Below are positions 10,027-18,820 of a DNA stretch of 64,000 bases, piece after piece. Numbering within the stretch: position 1 is the stretch's first letter; every line of letters begins with the position of its first letter. The notes below the pieces were generated by a model. It was given only the letters and a program-made list of their open reading frames with translations. It was not told the origin of the DNA and searched no databases. A program made the translations under genes and the position numbers. The DNA lies in NCBI GenBank assembly GCA_016839945.1, contig JAEOTE010000025.1:1-64000 (forward strand), read 5' to 3'. Origin of the DNA: Candidatus Heimdallarchaeota archaeon. Its GTDB lineage: Archaea; Asgardarchaeota; Heimdallarchaeia; Heimdallarchaeales; Heimdallarchaeaceae.

Positions 10027-10794
10027 GTGCAAAATATGAGAATAAAATCAAAAGACATAGATTGGGGGGCAGATGTGGAACAGCAATTCATTCGTCAAGC
10101 TAGTTGGACTCGAGCATATAGAAACCAAATTTATAGACAAATTGGTATGATAAAAGCAAGAAATTTACTTGAAGTTGGTTGTGGAACAGGAGTTATTACT
10201 AAAGAACTTCAAGAAAAAACTTCAGCTAAAATAACTGCAATTGATTTTGATAAATCGATGATAGATATTGCAAAAGATTATGTGAGTGATGTTCGATTTC
10301 TTACTGAGAATGTGGAAGAACTATCTTTCAAAGATAAATCATTTGATTTTGTAGTTTGTCATTATTTTCTATTATGGATTTCAAACCCAGAAAAAGCTCT
10401 AAGCGAAATTGCTAGAGTCTGCAAACGAGATGCTACAATTGTTGCTCTTTCAGAACCTGATTATGGGGCATGGATTGAATATCCTGAAATGGGATTAGGA
10501 AAATATCACATTGAGTATTTGCAAAAAGAAGGAGCTGATCCTTTTATTGGAAGAAAAATATTATCACTTTTCGAATCAGCAGGATTGGAAACTGAATTAT
10601 CAGTAGTTGCACAAACGTGGAACCAAAATCTTCTAAAAGAAAATATAGGTGAAGAGTGGAAAAGAGTATTAGAAGCAGAATTAATAACTAAGAAAGAGTT
10701 TGATGAAATAATTAAGAAAGAAAATAAACTCATAAAGAAAAATCAAAGGATGATTTTCATTCCAGTTTTTACTGCAATAGGAAGGAAAAAATAA
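10027..10794 (+). CDS. Class I SAM-dependent methyltransferase, third gene of the CACA/rSAM cassette
   Basis: GTG start 1 nt after previous stop; motif 'NLLEVGCGTGVITKELQEKTSAKITAIDFD'. Confidence 0.85.
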   Translation: MQNMRIKSKDIDWGADVEQQFIRQASWTRAYRNQIYRQIGMIKARNLLEVGCGTGVITKELQEKTSAKITAIDFDKSMIDIAKDYVSDVRFLTENVEELSFKDKSFDFVVCHYFLLWISNPEKALSEIARVCKRDATIVALSEPDYGAWIEYPEMGLGKYHIEYLQKEGADPFIGRKILSLFESAGLETELSVVAQTWNQNLLKENIGEEWKRVLEAELITKKEFDEIIKKENKLIKKNQRMIFIPVFTAIGRKK

Positions 10795-10814
10795 GCATGG
10801 TCGGGCCTCCGTGA

Positions 10815-10851
10815 TTTTCAGATTTTTCCAGCTAGAGCGCGTCTAACTGCT
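10815..10851 (-). other. tRNA-Tyr intron 2 (37 nt) in T-loop at 59/60
   Basis: Outer helix CCGTG/CACGG, central helix TTCA/TGAA, 3-nt bulges AA|A and AA|T fit BHB; intron holds hairpin CAGTTAGA-CGCGC-TCTAGCTG. Confidence 0.85.
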
Positions 10852-10873
10852 TTTGAACACGGGACCGCTCGGT

Positions 10874-10919
10874 CTCTACCGGCTGACACCTTGATCATTG
10901 TTCACAAGGGCGTCAAAGA
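10874..10919 (-). other. tRNA-Tyr intron 1 (46 nt) at canonical position 37/38
   Basis: Inserted between G37 and A38; 3-nt bulges (A36 G37|T and AG|A38) flank a 4-bp helix CTGT/GTAG, fitting BHB geometry. Confidence 0.85.
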
Positions 10920-11114
10920 CTACAGCCGAGTGCTCTAAGCCACTGAGCTAAGGCCCGATTATTTTGATGCATTTTTGCATCTAATTTTTGTCGTGGTACT
11001 CTGTTCTTAAATTTTTCTTTTCATTCTTTCCTTTATTTTCAGAACTGCTTTACATATTTCACCCTTATTTGAGTAAACTTAAAAATAAGTTTTGATTAAA
11101 TTATTTGGATTATA

Positions 11115-11567
11115 ATGAGTGAATCACAAGTACAATATTTCAAACTATTGGAAAAGAAATATTCAATAGAAGAAGACATTTACAAAAAGCTTGGAGACAT
11201 GCAGGATCTTAAGAAAAAAATAGCTGATCAGAATAAGAAAAGAGCAAAGGATGAACGAGAGAGAGAAGAAAGTTTAATCAGTAAAGCTGAGTATGAAGTT
11301 GAAGGATTGATTGACAAAGCATTAAAAAGCGAGGTTAAAGCAAAAAAGAAAGAAGCTTCAATTGCAGAAAAAGATTATAAGATTAGAGAACTTGAGCGTC
11401 GTATAGTCAAAGTTGAAGATGAACTTAGTAAGCTTGAAAGTGAATTACAAGAAGCTGAAAACGATATCAATGCTCATAAAACAGGGGAACCTGCATATAA
11501 AGAACCTGTATATCAAGAAGATCAACCTCCTCTAGAACCAACAGTTTTCGAAGATATTGACGAATAG
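11115..11567 (+). CDS. Coiled-coil hypothetical protein
   Basis: Charged heptad-like sequence over ~120 aa. Confidence 0.65.
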   Translation: MSESQVQYFKLLEKKYSIEEDIYKKLGDMQDLKKKIADQNKKRAKDEREREESLISKAEYEVEGLIDKALKSEVKAKKKEASIAEKDYKIRELERRIVKVEDELSKLESELQEAENDINAHKTGEPAYKEPVYQEDQPPLEPTVFEDIDE

Positions 11568-11680
11568 CCTATCTTCACAATCCATTTTTTTATTTCTTAT
11601 TATAGCATATATTCTAGAATATTTTGAAAAACACCAACTTTTTTAAATCACTTTTTCATTTTTAAATTCGGTGTAAAATC

Positions 11681-12064
11681 ATGGAAATGTATGGAAGTGC
11701 CGATTGGAAAACAGAGAAACATGTTCCTGTAATTGAAGTAGCAGATGTTATCAAGAAAGGTGAAAAAACACCTATCACAGTAAGTGTTGGAAAGGAAATT
11801 GCTCATCCAAATAAAACTGAACATTATATATCTTGGATTAAACTCCTATTTTGGCCAGAGGGTGAGAAATATCCTATTGAACTTGGTGTCGTCAATTTCA
11901 CTGCTCATGGAGAATCAGTAAGAGGTCCAGATACAAGTACAGTTTATACTGAACCACATGCTGTATTTCATCTAAAGACAGAAAAACCAGGTAAACTTAT
12001 CGCAACAAGCTACTGCAATATTCACGGTTTATGGAAAAATAAAAAAGAAATCAAGGTAGAATAA
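11681..12064 (+). CDS. Superoxide reductase (neelaredoxin/desulfoferrodoxin family)
   Basis: 'DWKTEKHVPVIEV' and 'ATSYCNIHGLWKN' iron-ligand motifs. Confidence 0.9.
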   Translation: MEMYGSADWKTEKHVPVIEVADVIKKGEKTPITVSVGKEIAHPNKTEHYISWIKLLFWPEGEKYPIELGVVNFTAHGESVRGPDTSTVYTEPHAVFHLKTEKPGKLIATSYCNIHGLWKNKKEIKVE

Positions 12065-12130
12065 AATTAACTTTTTTCTTTTTTCTTTATTTTATTGAAA
12101 ATTCTTCTACAAAATGTTTTTTTAAAATAG

Positions 12131-12694
12131 ATGCTTTTTATAGTTATGAGTAATTTCGAAGAAAAAGAAACAATACCAAGACCTGGTTCAGTTGAATATA
12201 AATTCCTATTCGGTACAGAAGAAGAGAAAAAGCGTATTCTTAAAAATTGGAAACGGATGAATAAGCTCTTTACTATCCCTTTTTACAAAATTGGAATAAT
12301 ACCACTAACTCCACTTAAAAAAGTGTTCCTTCTGCTTTACACTAAAGGAAGAAAGACTGGAAAACAAAGAATAACACCGCTTGAGTATAGAAGGAAAGAT
12401 GGGATAATTCATGTTGTTGCTGGAAGAGGTAGCAAAGCTCATTGGTTTAAGAATCTTATTGCTAACCCAGATAATGTAAAAATCAAAATAGGTTTTAGGA
12501 AATTTGATGCTGAATACAAAACTCTGGAAAACATTTCTGACAAAGTAGAGCTTCTACAATGGTACGTTAAAAAATTCCCTCGAGACGCTAAATTTCTTTT
12601 TGGGTGGAACCCAAAATTGGATGATCCAGAAAAAACTGACCTTACTCATTTTGCAAGTCTTATAGAGATAATCCAATTTCACCCAAAAACGTGA
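12131..12694 (+). CDS. Nitroreductase/deazaflavin (F420)-dependent oxidoreductase family protein
   Basis: 'LLYTKGRKTGKQRITPLEYRRKDGIIHVVAGRGSKAHWFKNLIANPDNVKIKIG' resembles the Ddn family. Confidence 0.8.
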   Translation: MLFIVMSNFEEKETIPRPGSVEYKFLFGTEEEKKRILKNWKRMNKLFTIPFYKIGIIPLTPLKKVFLLLYTKGRKTGKQRITPLEYRRKDGIIHVVAGRGSKAHWFKNLIANPDNVKIKIGFRKFDAEYKTLENISDKVELLQWYVKKFPRDAKFLFGWNPKLDDPEKTDLTHFASLIEIIQFHPKT

Positions 12695-12756
12695 TTTTTT
12701 CTTAAATTGATAATAAAGAAAACTTATATCTCTTAAGTATATGATATAAAATTAAC

Positions 12757-14676
12757 TTGAACACATCATCTACATCATATAAAGGTTATAGAGGACAATC
12801 ACTAGTAATAAATCTTAGTGAGAATACAGTAAAGAAGATTTCTTCTGACAAAGATATGATTGAGAAGTATTTGGGAGGAAGAGGTTGGGCAATCAAATAC
12901 CTTTTTGACAATTTGAAACAAGGTATAGATCCATTAGAACAAGAAAATATTCTAGTAATAAGCTTAGGACCTTTAACTGGAACATTGGCACCATCAACTG
13001 CTAGATATACAATAGCGTCTAAATCTCCTCTAACTGGAGGAATAGGGTATGCAAATGCTGGAGGGCATTTTGCTCCAGAATTAGCATATGCAGGATATGA
13101 TGCTATTTTTATCCATGGAAAATCAAAGAATCCTGTATATCTATTCATAGAGGATGATCGTGTTGTATTGAAAGATGCAAAGCATCTATGGGGAAAAGAT
13201 ACATGGGAAACTGATGAATTAATTAAAAAAGAATTAGAGAATGAAAATTTTCAGATCTTAAGTATTGGACAGGGAGGTGAGAATCTAGTACGATATTCTG
13301 CTATAATGAACAATCTTTCACGAGCTGCAGCGAGAACTGGAGTAGGAGCAGTAATGGGCTCAAAGAATCTAAAAGCAATTGCTGTTAGGGGAACAGGAAG
13401 TGTTGAAGTAGCAGAACCTGAAAAATTCAACAAACTAATTGATGTAACACTTGAAAAGATATATGATGATCCTGCATATCCAAGTTTATCATTTTATGGG
13501 ACACCCTTCCTAGTTGACTTATCATTCATTAGTGGAGGTCTTGCTACTAACAATAATCAAAGAGGGAATTTTGATAAGTATGAAGAAATCTCTGCAGAAA
13601 CATTCGAAGAAAATTATAAGGTGAAATCAGAAAGCTGCTTCGCTTGCCCAATTCATTGTGGAAAATATTCAAAGATTGAAACAGGAAAATATGCTGGAAC
13701 TAAAGGAGGGAGTCCAGAATATGAAACAATTGTATGTTTAGGTTCCAAATGTGGAATAGGTAATTTAGAAGCTATATTACATGCAAACGAGCTATGTAAT
13801 AGATTCGGACTTGATACTATCTCATTGGGAGACACAGTAGCCTTTGCAATGGAAGCATATGAGAAAGGTGCGTTATCATCAGCTGACACTGATGGCATTG
13901 AATTAAGCTGGGGAAATGAAGATGCTCTAATCAAACTAATTAAGAAAATAGCATTCAGAGATGGCTTTGGCGATTTATTAGCTGAGGGTGTTAAAAGGGT
14001 TTCAGAAAAGATTGGAAAGGGTTCAGAGAAATATGCTCTCCACATTAAAGGGATGGAACCTCCTGCATATGATGTTAGAACTGCAAAAGCATTTGGTTTA
14101 GGTTGGGCCACCGCAACAAGAGGTGCTGACCACCTCGCAGCTTTACCCAATTTCGAATTACTCGGGTATGAGCCAGAAAAAGGTCAGAGCTGGTTTGGCT
14201 CTGAAAAAACTGTGGATCCATTTGCTTGGGAAGGAAAATCCCGCATGGTAGTTTGGCATGAAAATTTAGGAGCTATTGTAGATTCTGCTGAAATGTGCAA
14301 GTATACTTGCTTTTCTGCATATGCCGTCAAAGAAGATGATATGGCCCAATTCATACAATATGCGACTGGAAAGAAAATAACTGGTGAGGATATACTTGAA
14401 ATTGGAGAACGAATTTTTAATTTGGAGAGGCTTTTTAATCTAAGAGAAGGAATTGGTGCGGAAGAAGATAGGTTGCCTGATCGTTTTACAAAGGAACCAT
14501 TTACTGAAGGACCAGCAAAAGGACAAATAGTTGAACTAGATAAAATGCTACCTGAGTACTATGCAATCCGCAATTGGGATTATAAAACTGGTTTCCCAAA
14601 AGAAGAAAACTTAACGATACTTGGGCTCTTAGATTCAGCTCTGAAATACGATTTAGTTTCTAAAAAGGAGGGATAA
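12757..14676 (+). CDS. Aldehyde ferredoxin oxidoreductase (tungstopterin) family
   Basis: 'KYLGGRGWAIKYLFDNLKQGIDPLEQENILVISLGPLTGT', 'SCFACPIHCGKY'; TTG start. Confidence 0.92.
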   Translation: MNTSSTSYKGYRGQSLVINLSENTVKKISSDKDMIEKYLGGRGWAIKYLFDNLKQGIDPLEQENILVISLGPLTGTLAPSTARYTIASKSPLTGGIGYANAGGHFAPELAYAGYDAIFIHGKSKNPVYLFIEDDRVVLKDAKHLWGKDTWETDELIKKELENENFQILSIGQGGENLVRYSAIMNNLSRAAARTGVGAVMGSKNLKAIAVRGTGSVEVAEPEKFNKLIDVTLEKIYDDPAYPSLSFYGTPFLVDLSFISGGLATNNNQRGNFDKYEEISAETFEENYKVKSESCFACPIHCGKYSKIETGKYAGTKGGSPEYETIVCLGSKCGIGNLEAILHANELCNRFGLDTISLGDTVAFAMEAYEKGALSSADTDGIELSWGNEDALIKLIKKIAFRDGFGDLLAEGVKRVSEKIGKGSEKYALHIKGMEPPAYDVRTAKAFGLGWATATRGADHLAALPNFELLGYEPEKGQSWFGSEKTVDPFAWEGKSRMVVWHENLGAIVDSAEMCKYTCFSAYAVKEDDMAQFIQYATGKKITGEDILEIGERIFNLERLFNLREGIGAEEDRLPDRFTKEPFTEGPAKGQIVELDKMLPEYYAIRNWDYKTGFPKEENLTILGLLDSALKYDLVSKKEG

Positions 14677-14677
14677 C

Positions 14678-15172
14678 ATGTCGAGACAACCAGTTAAGCG
14701 GATTCAAATTCAGAAAGAAAAATGTAATGGATGTAGGATATGTGAATTACGTTGTTCGTTCCATCATGATTTAGTTTATTCTCCCACAATCTCTAGAATA
14801 AATGTTTACAAAGAAGAAATAGAAGGAATAACAATTCCTAAAACTTGTGTGATTTGTGGGAAATGTATAGAATCTTGCCCAGAAGCAGCTATAAGCAAAA
14901 ATGAAATGACTGGAGCTATAGAAATTAATGAAGAAAAATGTACTGGTTGTCAGGAATGTGTTTTAGCTTGCCCTTATGGAGTGATGAAAATTCATCCAAT
15001 AAGGAATGTGGCAATGACGTGTGATCTTTGTTCTGGAAATCCTCAATGTGTTAAATACTGTCCAGAGGAAGCTTTGCACTACATGACATCAAAAGATTTC
15101 TTAGCTTATAAACAAAAAGAAAAAGAAGACAAAGAATCAGGTAAAATAAAGAAACCTCCAGCTGTTCAATAA
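14678..15172 (+). CDS. 4Fe-4S ferredoxin (AOR partner)
   Basis: Multiple CxxCxxC clusters: CNGCRICELRC, CVICGKCIESCP, CTGCQECVLACP, CDLCSGNPQCVKYCP. Confidence 0.92.
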   Translation: MSRQPVKRIQIQKEKCNGCRICELRCSFHHDLVYSPTISRINVYKEEIEGITIPKTCVICGKCIESCPEAAISKNEMTGAIEINEEKCTGCQECVLACPYGVMKIHPIRNVAMTCDLCSGNPQCVKYCPEEALHYMTSKDFLAYKQKEKEDKESGKIKKPPAVQ

Positions 15173-15209
15173 GAAATACCTATTAAAACAAAATTAATTT
15201 ATAAAATTA

Positions 15210-15488
15210 CTATCCTCCTGCTATTGCAGGCATTATGACTACCATATCTCCTTCTTTTAGTTCTGTTTGAAAACCATTTAGAATATGTATGTTTCTTCCA
15301 TTTACTAAAATTCTGTATATTTTTCTAAACTTACCTTCTTCGTCATACAATTCTTGTTTTAATGCAGTGCCATATTTGTCTATTAGTTGTTCTAATAGAT
15401 TTTCAATACTATTTGTTTCCATTGAGAATAACTTTTCCCCTATAATATGCTTAATGTTCGAGAATGTAAGCACTCTGACACTTGCCAT
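15210..15488 (-). CDS. MoaD/ThiS-family sulfur carrier protein
   Basis: 'ILVNGRNI', 'ELKEGDMVVIMPAIAGG' with terminal GG. Confidence 0.85.
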   Translation of the reverse strand: MASVRVLTFSNIKHIIGEKLFSMETNSIENLLEQLIDKYGTALKQELYDEEGKFRKIYRILVNGRNIHILNGFQTELKEGDMVVIMPAIAGG

Positions 15489-15564
15489 TATCTTCTCATT
15501 GACTTAGATATTCATATATATTCTGTTAATTTTAAAAATCAAAAATAAATTTATTGGAAAAATT

Positions 15565-17508
15565 CTAGAATTTACTCGGAAAAATCATTTTAGATAATTC
15601 ATCTAACATTGTTCTAGATGCTGGAGTTATGGTTTTTGATGTTTTAAGAACACTATTCAGATCATTCCATACTGATGTTGAAGTACTTATTATTTTAGTA
15701 AAAGCTTCTAATTTCTGTAGAGCAGAATAACTTTGACCTTTTATGACATAACTGAAAAGAAACTTCTGTTTTGGTTTGAGGAGCAAGGTGTACTCCTGAT
15801 GTTTTATTCTTTCTATAGATCCTTCAGAAGAGAATGTTTCTCTACTGAATGAAATAATAGCTGCTAAGAAACCTCCTATTAGTATTCCATCAAGTTCACT
15901 CCCTTCCAAATAATTCTTAGTGAATAGAGGGGTTCCACTTTCTGCTAATATTAAAAGCATAATTGGTTCTTCATTAGTAATTTCAGGAATGTCCACTTCT
16001 CTTCTTTTCATCTGTTTTATAACAAGTTCTCCTAATTGAGCAAACTCTAAACGGTCTTTAAGACTTGCATTTTTTGAAATTAACTCCTCCCATTCACTCA
16101 ATTGGTTTAGAAGTTCATCATGATCACTAGATATATTCATCGCAAGTCTTCGTAATCCTTTCTTTTCTGCAATAGATTGTGCATTAGAAAGCAATTCTCT
16201 AGCCTTGTTCAAGTCTAAATCTATTAGAGCTAATTGACTCTTAAACCAGTTTATTTTAGCAAGCAAATCATAGGATTGTTGTTGTTTTGCTATTTCATCC
16301 AAACTACTTACTATTGGTTTAACTATCTCTAGTACCTCTTTTTCTCCTGTAATTTTTAATTCTTCCAGAAGTAATTCACACAAATTTAGTAATGATAGAA
16401 CTGTAAGAGAATGATCAACGATTTCTTCTTCAATTATTTCACGAAGTAATTCCTGGGCTTGAACTTTATCTCTCATTCTATTACTAGTCTTTAGTATCAT
16501 TGCTTCTGCTAATCTATATACCTGAAAAGTTATTTTATCTGTATCTAAACTGTTTATTTGTTTTAGCCGATTAAAATATCTCTCTGCTCTTCTATTCTCT
16601 TTTGCGTCAAGTGATACAGAAATTAAATAATAAAGATTTAGTGCAATTTCTTGTTTATTTCCAATTTCCTCTCTAAGATTAAGAGCCTTTTTGAAATAAT
16701 AAACTGCTGTATCAAAATCTCCTTTTTGTTGATAAATCTCTCCAATATTGCATAGTGATAATGAAATGAATTGGTTATTCTCAAATTCTTCCCAGTAGCT
16801 TAAACTCTTTTTATAATTTTCTAATGCTTTTTCCAACTCCCCTTGTAATCGATAGACATTACCTATGTTATTTAGTGAAGTTGCTATATCATCTTTGTTT
16901 CCAATTTCATAACAAAGTTTGGAACTATTTTCATAATATTCTAGCGCTTTGTGTAATTCTCCCTTTGTTTTGAACAAGACCCCCAAGTTATTCATAATTG
17001 TACTTATTTCTTTCTTATCTCCAATTCTTTTCCATAAATCCAAACTTCTTTTGTACAGCTTCTGTGCCTTACCTAATTCTCCTTTTGAATGATAAACAAC
17101 TCCTTGTAATCGCAAAACAATGGCTTCTTTATATTTCAAGTTAGATTTTTTTTGTTGTTTTAATTTTGCAAAAAACTTATCATTGTCTGATATGACACTT
17201 AAAGATTTGTCAAACTCTCCTAGTCGCCAGAAAGAATGTGCAATTTCAATAACTGCATCAGTTCCTAAAAGATGATTTTTTCTGCTACGACACTCTTTTA
17301 ATGCTACTTCAGCAAGTCCAAGAGCTTTCTCATATTTACCTAGTTTGTTAAGTATGCTGCTTTTCAGAATTTTGCAGTTCAATTGCTCTTTAGTACTTAA
17401 CTTCTTTCCTTTTTCGATAGTTCCCACTACTTGAAGTGCTTTGTTGTATTTGCCTTCAAGAACCAATTGTTCAGCTCTTTCAAGCTCTTGGGAACTTAAG
17501 GAAGACAA
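15565..17508 (-). CDS. TPR-repeat protein with C-terminal longin/roadblock-like domain
   Basis: Multiple TPRs ('ALEYYENSSKLCYEIGNKDDIATSLNNIGNVYRLQGELEKALENYKKSLS'); C-term 'IMLLILAESGTPLFTKN...LDGILIGGFLAAIISFSRETF'. Confidence 0.8.
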   Translation of the reverse strand: MSSLSSQELERAEQLVLEGKYNKALQVVGTIEKGKKLSTKEQLNCKILKSSILNKLGKYEKALGLAEVALKECRSRKNHLLGTDAVIEIAHSFWRLGEFDKSLSVISDNDKFFAKLKQQKKSNLKYKEAIVLRLQGVVYHSKGELGKAQKLYKRSLDLWKRIGDKKEISTIMNNLGVLFKTKGELHKALEYYENSSKLCYEIGNKDDIATSLNNIGNVYRLQGELEKALENYKKSLSYWEEFENNQFISLSLCNIGEIYQQKGDFDTAVYYFKKALNLREEIGNKQEIALNLYYLISVSLDAKENRRAERYFNRLKQINSLDTDKITFQVYRLAEAMILKTSNRMRDKVQAQELLREIIEEEIVDHSLTVLSLLNLCELLLEELKITGEKEVLEIVKPIVSSLDEIAKQQQSYDLLAKINWFKSQLALIDLDLNKARELLSNAQSIAEKKGLRRLAMNISSDHDELLNQLSEWEELISKNASLKDRLEFAQLGELVIKQMKRREVDIPEITNEEPIMLLILAESGTPLFTKNYLEGSELDGILIGGFLAAIISFSRETFSSEGSIERIKHQEYTLLLKPKQKFLFSYVIKGQSYSALQKLEAFTKIISTSTSVWNDLNSVLKTSKTITPASRTMLDELSKMIFPSKF

Positions 17509-17600
17509 CAGTTTGACCCCAATATAAAAAATATCAAAATAATATTAATAACATTCCGTCAGAGGTAAGTTTCAAAAAATTAAGAATTCATGATTTACAG

Positions 17601-18455
17601 TCATTCCAGATTACAGAGTCTTTTGCTTAGTTCCCATAATTCTTGTTGAAATTCTTTATTCTGAGATATTCCATTAGTTTCTGTTTGTTTTTTATTGACA
17701 AAATGTCTCCCACTTATTCCCTCAACTTCTGGTGAAGAAGCAAGATATATGGGTGTTTCTGATCCTTTTTCAGGTGTTTTAGCAAAAATTCCAAACAGAG
17801 GATAAAATATCTTGTACATTTTATTATTCAATCCTATGTTGGTTTTGGTAAAACCTGGATGAGTAGAATTTATAGTTACATCAGTTCCCTTTAATCTCTC
17901 AGATAGAAAATTTGAGATCATTATTCCATATAATTTTGATTCTGCGTAAGCAATAAAACCTCTGAATTTCCTTTTCTCGAAGTTATAATCTTGTAAATTC
18001 TTTCTTGCTTGCTTATATATATCCGAAGAAATAATAACAATTCTTGAAGGAGAGCTATCTTTGATCACTTCAAGAAGTAAGTTTAGTAGTAGAAAAGAAC
18101 CAAGATAATTTACTGCAAACATGGATTCTATTCCATCTTCTGTTCTCTGAAGATTGAGGTTAAAAATGCCGTGGTTAATAATGAGAACATCCAATCTTTT
18201 GTACATCGATTTGTAGTTTTCTGCAAATTTATTTATGGATTTTCTGGAAACAAAGTCGCAAATCATTAGATCAATTGAGTTATTGCCTGTAACTTTTTTG
18301 ATCTCTTCAAGTGCTTTCTTTCCTTTTTCTTTATTCCGGCAAACCATTACAACATGAGCATTCATTTCTGCTAGTTTATGTGAAGTAGCTTTTCCTATAC
18401 CTGAATTTGCACCAGTAATAACACAAATTTTCCCTTGCATGGTAATAGACCTCAT
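17601..18455 (-). CDS. Short-chain dehydrogenase/reductase
   Basis: 'CVITGANSGIGKATSHKLAEMNAHVVMVCRN', YxxxK 'YAESK'. Confidence 0.92.
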   Translation of the reverse strand: MRSITMQGKICVITGANSGIGKATSHKLAEMNAHVVMVCRNKEKGKKALEEIKKVTGNNSIDLMICDFVSRKSINKFAENYKSMYKRLDVLIINHGIFNLNLQRTEDGIESMFAVNYLGSFLLLNLLLEVIKDSSPSRIVIISSDIYKQARKNLQDYNFEKRKFRGFIAYAESKLYGIMISNFLSERLKGTDVTINSTHPGFTKTNIGLNNKMYKIFYPLFGIFAKTPEKGSETPIYLASSPEVEGISGRHFVNKKQTETNGISQNKEFQQELWELSKRLCNLE

Positions 18456-18522
18456 ATGATATAATTTTCTTATACTTTAACTAATTTTCGTAGGATTTGT
18501 AGATTATATATTATTTTATAAT

Positions 18523-18771
18523 TTAGTATGTAGGAAATTTCTCGCGTAGTTTAGACATTGCTTCATTAATGGGAAAATCCTTCAATTCCTTAGCAGCATC
18601 GTAATGGTCAACACAAAACCATTCAGCATATGGAGGATGTCCTACTAATCCTTCCTTTCGCATAGCACTCTCCCATTTTTCATCACTTTTTCTTTTCTTA
18701 AAATAAATTAGTCCACCTTCATCTGAGTCCAAGAATTCTTTATAACAGATAGCACATATTGGTGGTTTCAT
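18523..18771 (-). CDS. Hypothetical protein with CxxC pair
   Basis: 82 aa, 'PPICAICYKEFL...WFCVDHYDAA'. Confidence 0.6.
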   Translation of the reverse strand: MKPPICAICYKEFLDSDEGGLIYFKKRKSDEKWESAMRKEGLVGHPPYAEWFCVDHYDAAKELKDFPINEAMSKLREKFPTY

Positions 18772-18820
18772 GCTTTTTCATTAGTTCTTATTTATTATAA
18801 AAGTCTATGGAACAATGCAT

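Larger units (their letters stand above)
10798..10957 (-). tRNA. tRNA-Tyr(GTA) with two introns; CCA encoded
   Basis: Manual cloverleaf: acceptor CGGGCCT/AGGCCCG, A73, CCA; D-arm GCTC-AGTGGCTTA-GAGC; anticodon arm CTCGG-CTGTAGA-CCGAG; T-arm CCGTG-TTCAAAT-CACGG after removing introns 10874-10919 and 10815-10851. Confidence 0.9.

Noticed and set aside
10798-10957. Possible permuted or split tRNA because the T-arm halves are separated
   Set aside because: Elements occur in normal 5'-to-3' order with encoded CCA, and both insertions fit BHB introns, so a two-intron gene is simpler.
12786-13148. 120-aa minus-strand ORF inside the AOR gene
   Set aside because: Antisense to AOR; no motif.
13653-14150. 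165-aa minus-strand ORF inside the AOR gene
   Set aside because: Fully antisense to a well-supported AOR coding sequence; no motif.
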